Of a DNA stretch of 64,000 bases, positions 11,410-21,911 are shown piece after piece. The stretch lies in assembly GCA_013176395.1 (NCBI GenBank), contig JABMLP010000010.1, forward strand, positions 744,001 through 808,000. Direction: 5' to 3'. Origin of the DNA: Venturia oleaginea (Eukaryota; Ascomycota; Dothideomycetes; Venturiales; Venturiaceae). How positions within the stretch are numbered: position 1 is the stretch's first letter; each line of letters begins with the position of its first letter. Position numbers and translations under genes: made by a program. Under the pieces are notes generated by a model. The model was not told the origin of the DNA. It did not search any database and saw only the letters and a program-made list of their open reading frames with translations.

Positions 11410-12829
11410 AGTAAAAATTGGAGCGAGAGTGTGGATGGAAAAGGAGAGTAAGGATCAGGATCATGATCGGGAATGGCTCCATAGGCAGATGCAGCTCTTC
11501 ATGTTGACGTTGGGCAAACGGGCATGGTTATCCATGGTTCACGCGCGGTTTCAGCCACATTCTCCACATGATCCACCGTGACAGCCTTGTCAATATATTT
11601 ATAGAGAGACGTGAAGCAGCAATGGTGATTACGACAATCTGACTATCATACTATTTACTATGGTATGATGGGATTTAATCGATAATTGGCACCCTTGTCG
11701 TGGCTATAGCGTCGAATCTTCCAGTATACCTTCTCAAATCTACCGTAACTTTCTAATTGAAGGACTGATACTACAGCTGTAGATCTGGACACACATACCA
11801 TAGTATGGGGCTACGGAGCGTACTGTGATCGACAGACCAACGTTAAGACATGTGTTTGATCAGTATGATTTTCATGCTCAGCTATCTTACCTCTTTGAAA
11901 ACCATTCGATCGTAGGTTGCAAATGTCCCCGCTGATTTGAAAACCACAATCATGTTCTTGTGTTTGGTGCATCAATCCCTTTATTTACTCCCTCTTGTCA
12001 ATTGTTAATTACATGATCTTGGTGTGGCTTATGCGTTACGCTATAAGTAACCTTTGACAAGAGAGAGTAGGGAGTTGTACTCCGTACTCCGGTGTAATAA
12101 GAACTCCTTTAAACTTCCGGAACGGTCCTGTCCGAGTCCTAAGCCGTCAATGCATCACCTTGTCGTAGATTAGAATTACCGGCGTTGCTCACTCAGTCAG
12201 TCACTCAGAAACTCCCCTTTTTGCACGTTGATGCACAAAGCATATTATTACCTATTTTCGGTATACTAGTAGCATTGATTGATTGATTGATTGATTTTAT
12301 CCTACTCGGTTGCAGCCGCTTAATCACGCAGCTATGTCCGGTTAGGAGGACTTCATCAGACAGCCGACACGTGATAGATTATATAATCCACCGCGCCCCA
12401 CTTCGCCCCGTTCACTGAAACAAGACCAGCTGTCCCCTCCGTCCTCCCTCTTTTCCCTTAACCAGTATCTCCAAATGCCCGCTGGCTCTTGTAGATACTG
12501 GATATTCTGCTAGTATATCTGTGCTATGTAGACTCAAGAGGCAATGCCTCGTGTTTCGCTATCCTTCTACCTACAGTCTCCCTCTAATGCTCAGCTTGTC
12601 TATCTGTTTCGCCTTATCCCTCAAGGCCAATGGGTTCCCTAAGTATGTTTCTGCTTGTGAAAGTTGCCTTGCACCAGATTCCTATGCGGCGGTGTATTTG
12701 GTTGTGTGATGCTGGAGACAATAGTAACCATCGTAGTCGTGATTTCGCTGCTTGGGTGTGATACTCCGGGTATGCCCGTGGACGAGGCTGTCTGGTAGCT
12801 GCCGTATTGTATGGCGCCGATCGTGCTAT
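11410..12829. other. Intergenic region at the left edge of the repeat island
   Basis: No gene is supported. A short (ATTG)n/(GATT)n microsatellite lies at about 12274-12296. The sequence becomes AT-richer with degenerate short repeats before the tandem array. A 62-codon open frame at 12521-12709 shows no motif. Confidence 0.5.
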
Positions 12830-13490
12830 AGACCTGCCGTCTTATAGTCGGAGCCTACCTGCTGCTAGTCGCTCTCCCTACTTGCTATATCGCGCTCCTA
12901 CTCTTGCCAATGCCATAACTGGGACGCAACAGTCTGGGGAGAGGCTCAAGGCTACGTCTGCTGGCTTGTAGGAGGGGATTTGCCGCCAATAAGCTCCTTC
13001 TATACGTCCTTACTGCTTACTGTGTTGCGCACCTACTCTTGCCAATGCCATAACTGGGAGGCAACAGTTTGGGGAGAGGCTCAAGGCTCTGGACATCAGC
13101 TTGCAGCAGGACGGTTTGCGGAGACGATAGTAGATGAGGTTCTCTAGCAGCTGCCGTATCGTGTCGCACCGATTGTGTTGTAGACCTGTCGTCTTATAGT
13201 CGGAGCCTATCTGCTGCTAGTCGCTCTCCCTGCTTGCTATATCGCGCACCTACTCTTGCCAATGCCATAACTGGGACGCAACAGTCTGGGGAGAGGCTCA
13301 AGGCTACGTCTGCTAGCTTACAGGGAGGGGATTTGCCGCCAATAGGCTCCTTCTATGCGTCCTTACTACTTACTGTATCGCGCACCTACTCTTGCCAATG
13401 CCATAACTGGGAGGCAACAGTTTGGGGAGAGGCTCAAGGCTCTGGGCAACAGCTTGTAGCAGGACGGTTTGCCAAGACGTTGGGAGAGGT
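12830..13490. repeat. Two tandem copies of a ~352-bp repeat with an internal half-repeat
   Basis: A block beginning near GTCTTATAGTCGGAGCC at 12838 recurs at 13191, an offset of about 352 bases, and the copies stay close over the full unit. Within each unit, a roughly 60-base module (CTACTCTTGCCAATGCCATA, then AACTGGGA[C/G]GCAACAGT[C/T]TGGGGAGAGG) occurs twice, so the module appears four times: about 12897, 13033, 13250 and 13386. The two module versions alternate (C then G, C then T), which indicates duplication of an already duplicated unit. No coding capacity is evident. Confidence 0.85.
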
Positions 13491-14200
13491 TGTCTAGTCG
13501 TTGCAGTGGTGTGTGGTGCCGATTGTTGCGCACCGGGCGTCTGGTGTTTGAGTTGTGTTGAAGGTATTGCCGTTCTAGCAGTGACTCGTCGACTCGGAGC
13601 GTTGCAGTGTCATCTGGGGTGATGGACTAGCCGGGAGATAGTGACTAGATGGTTGCTGTTGTCTTTGGTGGACGCATCGTTCGTGTAGCTTGCTCATGTA
13701 TTCGTCTGCTTGCTCTGCCGTGGCCGCGACGGCGACTCTAGAGATATCTCATCGACGCTGAGGGACGCGCGATGGCCTCTAGAGGCCGGAGCGGCCACTG
13801 GCAGAGGTGTTTTGATGATCCTTAGATGATACTTCTGTAAATTCCAAAAATTGAGTTCTCGCTGTGTGTGCTGTTTTTCGTATACTAGTAGCACTCCATG
13901 ATATCTACATAGGTATAGCCGAGAACGATATTTCTCCTCCAATGCCGAGCCCTTACTAATCAATAATTGTAGCATTTGAAAGATATATCATGGGACAGCA
14001 TACCGTAGCTAACCCTAGCCTCAAGTCCACATCTTCAAGACACTTTAACTTCAAGATACTCCAACTTCAAGCCTTCGACCTCAAGCTCTCGACCTCAAGC
14101 CCTCGACTTCAAGCCCTCGACCTCAAGCCCCCTCGACTTCGAACCTTCAGCTTTAAGAACCTTTATCCAATCCCAATCCTCATCTTAACCTCCAACATGA
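13491..14200. other. Intergenic region and putative 5' UTR of small secreted protein gene
   Basis: The stretch 14030-14150 contains an irregular repeat of CTCGACCTCAAGC / CTTCAAGCC motifs just upstream of the first secreted-protein gene. A related but shorter CTCAAGC-rich tract precedes the paralogue at 23240-23320, so this is likely transcribed leader or core promoter copied with the gene. Nothing else is supported in 13491-13990. Confidence 0.5.
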
Positions 14201-14570
14201 AGTAAAGTTCCTACCCACCCTAAATCACGATTCCCTAACAAAGTCGGCTACAGTGAAGCTACAAACGCTAACTATTCTCCTCTTCGCCCTCCCCTCCTAC
14301 GCTGACTGGGTCTACCCTCCAATCGCCCCAGAAAAATTCGACCCAGCATACAAGCCATCCTTCGATGCTTGGAGCGTGAGGAACTGTAAATTGTGTGGAG
14401 GTACCTGGTTAGATGTTCAACACTTCTGCCATATCGTTGGTGGCGGACCAACCCCCCCTGAGTTTTTCGAGAAAGTATATCACCCATCTATCACCGCACC
14501 CAAGATGAGAAGAAGTCTTGTGGTCTGCGCCTACTTCAGCTGCACTTTACCGCGTAGTATATCGCGATAG
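14201..14570 (+). CDS. Small secreted cysteine-containing protein, paralogue 1 (split start codon)
   Basis: The proposed CDS is base 14201 joined to 14254-14570 across a 52-bp intron (GTAAAG...CTAACAAAG...CTACAG). Splicing joins A to TG and creates the ATG. The product has 105 residues: a signal peptide (MKLQTLTILLFALPSYA) and a mature chain with Cys at about 45, 48, 59, 92 and 97. The unspliced frame would have to start at GTG. It is paralogous to the gene at 23357-23717: they share the DPAYKPS/DLAYNPS, RNCK/KNCG and YHPSITAP/YHPALTAP motifs, the intron position, and 5' and 3' UTR text. Size, secretion signal and position next to transposons are typical of fungal effector-like genes, but no function can be assigned. 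An ATG just upstream in exon 1 (14197) is out of frame after splicing. Confidence 0.7.
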
Positions 14571-14988
14571 ACGGGGAAAGGGGACAAACGGTATCTAGTA
14601 CAGAGGATGTGGGTTGCAGAGGGTGTGGGGGAACGTTGGAGAAGTGGAAGTGGAAGATGTAAATTTGTCGCGTACTATGTAATCTTTACTTTGGATACGG
14701 CTACTTTCAGGGCCAGTGATGTACTCGAACTAGACCAGATTCGGAATGAATTGATTAGGACAACGTATATTGCAGTTTGCATATTAACAAGGACAAACTG
14801 TTGTGATTTACACATCAACATGCACATTCTTCAAGTTCTTCAACTGAGGGCGATTTCGTTTCAGGTTTTCAATCTCACGAATATGCAGTTTTTGGTAGTA
14901 GGGTTACGATGTAAACTGGCATACGATCGCAGGTTGCAAATTATCCTCGTTCTCGTCAACTTCAAAAGCATAATACTATATAACTTAT
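14571..14988. other. 3' flank of secreted-protein gene 1
   Basis: The first part resembles the 3' flank of the paralogue (AATTTGTCGC followed by TAATCTTT and ACGGCTACT in both), so the duplication included the 3' UTR. The 14607-15095 open frame is considered fortuitous. Confidence 0.5.
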
Positions 14989-15219
14989 TGTCACGGGCTA
15001 GACCCTTGGGCCTTTATCTAGGCTTTGCCTATCTCTCTATAGCGCTTGAGGACCTAGCTGTCAAGCCTCGGAATAATTCTAGAGCAAGCTTGTGAATGGC
15101 TTGGTATCTCCTTCAAGAGGAGTTTGCAATCGTGTATCTATCTTTTTCTCTTTAGCTAGATTGTATTTCACATTTGGGTGGTTTTCCCTGGTATCCTGGC
15201 ATGATCTTAACCCGTCACA
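14989..15219 (+). repeat. 231-bp LTR-like repeat, copy 1 (inverted partner at 21513)
   Basis: Begins TGTCACGGGCTAG and ends TTAACCCGTCACA. The copy at 21513-21743 is the same length in the opposite orientation, with about 3 mismatches seen by eye. TG...CA ends and 5-bp flanks fit a solo LTR. The left flank is CTTAT (14984-14988) and the right flank is CTATC (15220-15224), which do not match each other but match the flanks of the other copy (see finding). Confidence 0.85.
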
Positions 15220-15259
15220 CTATCTTAACGTACTTATATACCTACTTAAGCTATACCTC

Positions 15260-15513
15260 TGTCACGGTACGACCGCAGACAAGTCTCCCGCCGTTGGGGT
15301 GGCCCTACGGTACGTGATCAAGGCAGAACCGTAGTTCTGCCGAGGAAAGGGTTTTAAAGCCTGCGTGGCTTCAACCAATACGTAGCTCTTTGAGCTACGT
15401 CCTGTCGATAAACCTGCCTGTTGGTTTGCCTACCAGTTCGTATATAGCCTGTTGAATGATACCTGTTCCTGCTGCTGCTCCTTCCTCCTGATACCCGAAC
15501 CCGCCCCGTGACA
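15260..15513 (+). mobile_element. Solo LTR of a Ty3/gypsy-like retrotransposon
   Basis: This 254-bp element begins TGTCACGGTACG and ends GCCCCGTGACA, so it has TG...CA ends and short inverted termini. It is flanked by a perfect 5-bp duplication, ACCTC at 15255-15259 and at 15514-15518. There is no internal coding region. This is the signature of an LTR pair that recombined to leave one LTR. The Ty3/gypsy assignment rests only on the TGTCACG-type terminus and 5-bp duplication. Confidence 0.85.
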
Positions 15514-15528
15514 ACCTCCCTACTACTA

Positions 15529-16655
15529 ACGTAATTCACTAGCGAGCGGGCCACACCACCGAGCGGGCTACCGAATCGATCATTTCATCTTTGCAAGCCT
15601 CTACACCACCACCTCATGCCTTCTAAAGCCCAGCAAGAAGGCCGATTACTTCTTGCTCTTCAAGCCTATCAAAAAGGCCAAATCACAACTATTTGCCAAG
15701 CTGCATTAGCTTATAACGTACCATACAGTACCCTCAAATATCGCCTCTCTGGACGCGTTGCACGCGTCGAAACGCGCGCAAACAGCCACAAACTTACTCC
15801 CACAGAGGAAGAAGACTTAACTCAAAGGATTATCTCAATGGATAATCGAGGCTATCCTGCTCGAGTCTGTGCAGTACAGAATGCGGCGAAATTACTGCTT
15901 CAACAACGCGTCGGTCCCTCAGCCTCAATCGGTATCAACTGGTCTGCCAGGTTCATCAAGCGACAGCCTACCCTGCAATCGAGATTCAATCGCAAGTACG
16001 ATTATCAGCGTGCTCATTGCGAAGATTCAGAGCTTATCGGAGCCTGGTTTCGGCTTGTGAGTAATACAATTCAGAAATACGGCATTCAAGAGGGGGATAT
16101 CTATAACTTCGATGAGACTGTTTTTGCAATGGGTATTGCAAGCACCTCACGCGTCGTTACTACCTCAGATCGACGGGGCAAGCCAACTCAATTACAGCCA
16201 GGCGATCGGGAGTGGGTTACAGCAATTGAAGCGACTGTTGGCAGATGAGAATGAGAAATTGAGAGCAGCGAATGAGAGGCAAAAGAGGAAGAGAGCAGTC
16301 AAAAAAAAGCAGATCTCAAAGAAAATAACACTTACAGTTGCAGAGGCACAAGGCCTGATGGAGAATACTGTACAGCAGCCTATACAGGCAAGTGTTGCTC
16401 CTATACAGCAAACAGTTGTTGCAACAGCCTCGTCATCAAGTAGTGCAAGTCAAGGGAATTGCTTTGGTTTACCTAGTTGTTTTGTATGTAAGGGCTTTGA
16501 CCATGCTGCGAGCGATTGCCCTAAATATCGATAATCTTCTGTATAATAGATAGTCTTGATTAATAAAGGCGTTGTGGTGGTGTAAGCTTGCAAAGATGAG
16601 ATGATCGATTCGGTGGCCCGCTCGGTGGTGTGGCCCGCTCGCTAGTGAATTACGT
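15529..16655 (+). mobile_element. Internally deleted Fot1/pogo-type DNA transposon, element 1
   Basis: An 1127-bp element bounded by long terminal inverted repeats of about 80 bp: the left end starts ACGTAATTCACTAGCGAGCG and the right end is its near-perfect reverse complement. TA dinucleotides at 15527-15528 and 16656-16657 are the expected target duplication of Tc1/mariner-superfamily elements. Complete Fot1-type elements are usually near 1.9 kb, so roughly 0.8 kb is missing. It sits just right of the solo LTR. Confidence 0.9.
15616..16534 (+). pseudogene. Fot1-type transposase remnant (N-terminus plus zinc-knuckle tail)
   Basis: The frame 15616-16248 encodes a psq-type helix-turn-helix (residues about 10-50), a CENP-B-type HTH (about 60-130) and the start of the DDE domain, with the first catalytic Asp in YNFDET. 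It breaks just after GDREWVTAIEA. A second frame, open to 16534, supplies the C-terminal coiled Lys/Arg-rich region and a zinc knuckle (CFVCKGFDHAASDC). The rest of the DDE domain, including the other two catalytic acids, is gone and the junction is out of frame, so no active transposase can be made. The N-terminal DNA-binding half could still be translated alone. Confidence 0.85.
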
Positions 16656-16761
16656 TACCCGTATTATCTATCCTATATTAATATATAACTTATTTTTTAA
16701 TCTTTATACTCGCGTATATAGTATATTACGCTTCCCCCTCGTAGTCCTATTATTAAGCTAC

Positions 16762-17500
16762 AGTCGGGGACAGAGACACGATTATTAGGAAAGGCATAGT
16801 AATCCAGGGGGAGATCTATCAGTGCAGACTGTTCGACCACAATACCACGACAAAGCAGTGCTTGAAATGCCAGAAATGGGGCCACATAGCTACCCACTGC
16901 GGTGCCGGAGCGATCCGTTGTGGGCGCTGTGCGGGGGAACACGATACGAGAGACTGCCACAAGATAGCCGCTACAGTACCGGACAGGTGCCGGAACTGCG
17001 ATAGACCCCACCCGGCATGGGCGAAATCTAAGTGCAAGGTATACGAGAAGTACCTAATCAACATCCAGGAAACTAGGCAGAGCTACATCCTACAGACTCA
17101 ACGGATCAGGGACGGACCGTACGTGGATATCGCGGTACCCAAGACGTTCCCAGAGAACTCGGCAAAGCGAAACCGAAAGGAACCCTCCCAGGAAGCAATC
17201 GCGCGGAGCGTAGGGCGCCCGCTAGGATCAAAGAACAAACCGAAGCTTGGCCTCGGTGGCGGTATGCAGTCGAGAATCAGCGAAGCCTCCACCGGCCTCC
17301 CAAACATCCTCAGTAGGAGTATGGACCCCGCTAGGGCCTACAGCGTACCGACTGACTGCCAGAGGTCGGACAGTATCCTCATCAGCTCTACTCAGGAGAC
17401 CGATGAGCCAGCTGATAGCGATATGGCAGGAGACAACATGACGGCCGACGGCAACAGGGAAGCGGACCGAACACGGACAACGGGAACACCTAATGTCTAG
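16762..17500 (+). pseudogene. LINE ORF1 (Gag-like, CCHC zinc knuckles), 5' truncated
   Basis: Open from about 16762 to the TAG at 17498-17500. It contains the knuckle CLKCQKWGHIATHC (CX2CX4HX4C) and a second CGRCAGEHDTRDC (CX2CX3HX4C), then a third Cys-rich segment (CRNCDRPHPAWAKSKC). This order is typical of nucleic-acid-chaperone ORF1 proteins of I/Tad-type LINEs. The N-terminal half of ORF1 is missing. The last 8 bases overlap the ORF2 start (ATGTCTAG), a normal LINE arrangement allowing coupled translation. Confidence 0.85.
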
Positions 17501-20500
17501 CGAAGCCAGAACATTCGAACTCATACAGTATAACTGCGGAAACGCAAACTACAAGAAAGCACAACCACTGTTCAAACAGCTCAACCACAAGACCCAGATG
17601 GTGGTAGCGATCCAGGAGCCAATGGAGAAGGACTGAACCACATACTGCCCTCCCAGCTACGCCCTCGCGTACGAACCCAGCCCAGAAAACAAAGTAACTA
17701 AGGCCGCGTTTCTAGTCAGCAAAGGCATCGACTCGGGGTCGTGGGAGGCCCGATTCTACGGGACAAACGTGATATCCCTGGACATTACACTCGCAGATTT
17801 CAACCTTACGATCATCAATGTCTACAATCCTATTGCTAACACAGTCCGGCTACCCGCCTGGCCAGACATCGCACGAGCTATTGCAGAGGCCAAGGAAAAC
17901 TACATCCTTCTTGGGGACATGAACGCCAAAAACGTCCGATGGGGAGGGGTCGGTACAGCTACGGACCGCCAGGGGACACACCTCTGGGAGAAAGTCGAAA
18001 CACACGAATTATATATGATGACCGCGAAAGGTAAACCTACGTGGGAGAGAGATGGGAGGTCATCCGTAATCGATCTAACCTTCGGCACCGAAACGGTTAT
18101 GGACCGTCTTCGCCTATGCCATCCTGAACCAGGCTGGACCCCCTTTGCAGACCACCACCCTATCAGAATCGTCCTCGACGTAACTACAATATCCCCACGG
18201 GCCCCCGACAGGTACGATACATCAAAACTCGACGTTTGTAAACTTCAAGAGATGGTCACTTTGGATAAGTGGCAAGAGAAGGAGGACAAAATCCACGGCC
18301 TCCAGCAGGCAATTATGAACGCCCTTAACAAGCTATGCCCCAAGAAAGAAACAGCGACCAGAGAACGCCGGGATTAGTCCCCCCTCGCGGCTGAGCTGCT
18401 CCGGGAGAAGAACGAAGCACGAGTACTCTTAAGGAGGAGACTCTCAGAAACGAACAAGCAGAGAGTCCGCGATACTACACAGGCCCTAACCCGAGAGCTG
18501 CGAAGGCTTAGCACTGACAACTGGAGAGCATTCCTAGACGACTTCTGCGAGAAGTCTACAGAAGTACACAACAAAGGGCTGTGGACGATGAGAAAATAGA
18601 GCCGACGAGGCCCGGTACAGCTCCCACAGATGCCGAACCTCGTGGATCCTTCCACAGGAACCAAGAGTAAGAACAAGGAGGAAATCTCCAGAATCCTAGC
18701 GACAAAGTTCTTTCCAGGAGACCAAGATGCAGACCTCAGCGATACCCTAGAGACGCCGGGAGCGGCCCGCCCATGGGCAACAAAGACAGACAACGAGAAG
18801 ATACCTAACATCATAGTGGAGCTCATCGAGGGAATTCTCCAGGATCTACCAAACAACAAGGCCCCTGGCCCGGATCTGATTACTAACGAAGTCCTGAAAA
18901 TCCTCGCGCCCTGTATTAAGAAACCTTTCGCCGAAGCGGTACAAACAAGCCTTACCGATGGAGTCATCACCCCAACCCTCAAGGAGTCGATTACCTGCAT
19001 ACTCAAGAAAGAAGGCAAAGGCGACTATACTTCGCCGGGGTCGTACCGGCCTATCGCCCTCGAAAATACGCTCGGGAAAGACCTTGAAACGATCGTTGCT
19101 AGAGAGCTCACTAATGTCGCTGAAAGCTCGAAGCTACCCTGGAATCAATTCGGAGGGCGCCGTAAGAGGTCTACCCTCTCAGCGATATCGTTCCTCCGGA
19201 ATATCATCGAAACAGCTTGGAAGACGAAAAACCACAAAGTAGTATCGATACTAGCCCTAGACCTCACAGCAGCGTTTGATAATGTGTCTCTGAAAAGACT
19301 GCTCCATATCCTCTGGCGCAAATGGGTAGCGCCGTGGATTATTCGATTCGTGGAAAGCTTCCTCACAGAACGAAAGACCAAGATCTCCTTCACGGGATAT
19401 AAGAGCGAGTGGTACCGGGCTCGTACCGGCATCCCCCAGGGCTCCCCTCTCTCTCCTATCCTCTTCCTGTTCTTCGTCTCCGAGCTCCTCGAAGAATTCC
19501 TTACCCCTCAAGATAACACAATCGGCTTTGGGTTCGTTGACGATACAAACCTCGTAGCCTGGGGTCCCTCGGCAGCGGACAACTGCAGACGACTAGCCGA
19601 GGCCCACGAGAAGTGCCTCCTATGGGCTAGGAGGCACGGCGCAGCATTCAATCCTACGAAGTACCAGCTTATGCATTTCAAGCAGCCAGGCAGCCCCGAG
19701 GCCTCCCCGAGGCCTCCCCGGGGGATATGAAGTCTGCTATCAACATCAATGGAGTCTCTACCAAACCAGAGAGTAAGGAGCTCAGACTGCTCGGCGTGTG
19801 GTTTGATCCACAGCTCAAAAGGGATGCGCAAATAACGAAAGCAGAGGCTAAGGGAAGAGCAGCGATGGCAGCGATGGGCCGGATAGTTGGAGTCAACTGG
19901 TGACCAAGCTTCCGAAAGAGCCGAATGGTCTATACCGCGGTTGTGCGGCCGACTATGCTATATGGCATCCAGGTCTGGGGGTCAAACGACATCCAGGGAG
20001 GAGGAATTATGAGAGCGCCGCTATGGAACGGATAGAGAAAGTTCAAAGACAGTGCCTCCGAATGGCTACAGGAGCCTACAAGAGGACACCTCTCGCAGCG
20101 ATGGAAAGAGAGCTCTGCCTCCAGCCAATACCCCTGTATATAGAACAGCTTATCCTGGAGAGGACTGGCTCGGTAGAGAAGGACCCAGTAGAAGCAGAGA
20201 TGAAAGCTGCTCTCAACAAAATATGGATAGGAATCATGACGGAGGAAAGACCCCGCCGGCCGGCTGGCAGCCGAGGGAGGCCGCCTACGGCCAGATGTAA
20301 GCCAGATACGTTACGGAGAAGCGGGCGAAGAGATATACCCAGAGGAAGGAGGAAGCCAATGACCTCCCGGAGTACACAGCACCCGAAGGAGAGTACCTCG
20401 GGGATATTAATACTGACGGGTAGCGCCGGAGGCGGATTACTACCGTACGGAACAACCCTGACAACCCCTACCCGAGGAGGAGGATCACAACGCAAGAAAT

Positions 20501-21279
20501 TGGACCGTACAATGAGATACGCAGCACTACTGGCCCCCGACGGCTTCGAGGCGACCCCGCACCGGGAGACCCGGGGCACGCAATCCGAGTAAGGAACTCG
20601 AGGAAAGGAGGAAACATCCATAAGTGGGTTCTACCCAGCAAAATCTCGAAGCTGATGGAAGAGATCTGGCGTACAAAATGGGAAGCACTGGGCCGGAACC
20701 GGAGGGCAAAGACTTGGAACGAGCCATGGGAGAAGTCCCCAATTGAGCTATACGACGGCCTTACGAAGGTAGAAGCACATACAACGTTCCTACTCCGAGT
20801 CGAAGTGCTAGGACTCCGGTCCTGGCTCGCATCGATACATGTCCCAGGGATTACCCCCGAATGCGAATGTGGATGGCAGCAAGAGACGGTAGAACACATT
20901 TTTACGTACTGTACTAGATTCAATAGGAGAGGCCTATTCAGCGCCAGGGGAGGCTCTCGAGGGGTGAAGGGGCTACTAGGAACGAGGGAAGGATGCAAGG
21001 CCGCGTCCCAGTGGTTTTTGAAGAATTCGGTACTCCCATACCTTGCTAGAGCAAACGCAGCAGTTACAGAGAACCGGTCGGGCTTCGGAACGGCGCCGGA
21101 GCTGGAAGGCACAGGACTATAACAGTAGGTCTTACCTCGACAGGAGGAGGAAGAGGGCGGAAGTGATGCCCCCCAGGGTCCCAATATCCTTGCCTCGAGG
21201 AAATACCACGGACCGGGACCGGACTACGCCCGGACTTGGATGGCAATGGACTGAAATGGATACCAGGGAGCTAGGATAA
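17493..21279 (+). pseudogene. LINE ORF2 (endonuclease, reverse transcriptase), multiply disrupted
   Basis: Starts at ATG 17493. An APE-type endonuclease domain is seen (IQYNCGNANYKK; ILLGDMNAKNVRWGG; PFADHHPI), followed by reverse transcriptase motifs (NNKAPGPDLI, ALDLTAAFDNV, GIPQGSPLSPILF, and the catalytic FVDD at about 19538-19549). In-frame stops are TGA 17634, TAG 18375 and TAG 18597, all one step from TGG. Near 19700-19730 the frame is lost next to a duplicated GAGGCCTCCCC motif, and more frame changes follow before the C-terminal region (20655-21122) with the CECGWQQETVEHIFTYC zinc-like motif. The copy cannot encode a functional enzyme. Confidence 0.85.
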
Positions 21280-21512
21280 GCTGCTTAGGCAGAGTTGACC
21301 CGGAAACGCTTCGATATATACGAATAGGATGGTAAAGCTCGCGGATATGCCGCGGGCCGCAGCCGGGATAGCAAAAGAACGGTTTTTGTCCCCGAAAAGA
21401 GGGGTTTTTCTTTGTAGATAGAGGATGTTGGCACAGGCTTAACCTAGCCCTACATACAACAATAAATCCTGATTATGATTATTAATATCGCACTATCGGC
21501 TTTATATATAAG

Positions 21513-21743
21513 TGTGACGGGTTAAGATCATGCCAGGATACCAGGGAAAACCACCCAAACGTGAAATACAATCTAGCTAAAGAGAAAAGGATAGATACAC
21601 GATTGCAAACTCCTCTTGAAGGAGATACCAAGCCATTCACAAGCTTGCTCTAGAATTATTCCGAGGCTTGACAGCTAGGTCCTCAAGCGCTATAGAGATA
21701 TAGGCAAAGCCTAGATAAAGGCCCAAGGGTCTAGCCCGTGACA
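21513..21743 (-). repeat. 231-bp LTR-like repeat, copy 2 (inverted partner of 14989)
   Basis: Reverse complement of copy 1 with about 3 mismatches. Its left flank in the window is ATAAG (21508-21512) and its right flank is GATAG (21744-21748); read in repeat orientation these are CTATC (5') and CTTAT (3'), the reverse assignment of copy 1. Confidence 0.85.
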
Positions 21744-21748
21744 GATAG

Positions 21749-21911
21749 ATAGCGAAGGGACCGGTACTTATCCTCCAACGCCCACGTCGTATGGACCTCG
21801 TTTAGAGAAGATACGAGAGGCTTTTTTATCCCAGAGAGATGGGTTTTTTGCGACTGTAAATAGAGAGTGGGCACAGGGCATATCCGCCATTATATACCAC
21901 AATAAACCCTT
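21749..21911 (+). mobile_element. 3'-end fragment of a second LINE family
   Basis: This short stretch has the same architecture as the 3' UTR of the long LINE: a T-rich stem-loop (TATCCCAGAGAGATGGG), GTAAATAGAGAG...GGCACAGG and CCACAATAAACCC, corresponding to GTAGATAGAGGA...GGCACAGG and CAACAATAAATCC near 21413-21470. The sequence differs enough to be a related family rather than the same copy. It is cut on the left by the 231-bp repeat and on the right by the second Fot1-type element. Confidence 0.6.

Larger units (their letters stand above)
16740..21483 (+). mobile_element. 5'-truncated, decayed non-LTR retrotransposon (Tad1/I-like LINE)
   Basis: Two overlapping frames encode a zinc-knuckle ORF1 and an endonuclease/reverse transcriptase ORF2, followed by a 3' UTR with a T-rich stem-loop (GTCCCCGAAAAGAGGGG) and an AACAATAAATC tail region. 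The 5' end is truncated inside ORF1 and the exact boundaries are not visible; no target duplication was identified. ORF2 carries three in-frame stops and later frameshifts, so the copy is dead. Confidence 0.85.

Noticed and set aside
14607..15095. 162-codon frame over the first 231-bp repeat
   Set aside because: It crosses the boundary of an LTR-like repeat and overlaps repeat sequence; not a gene.
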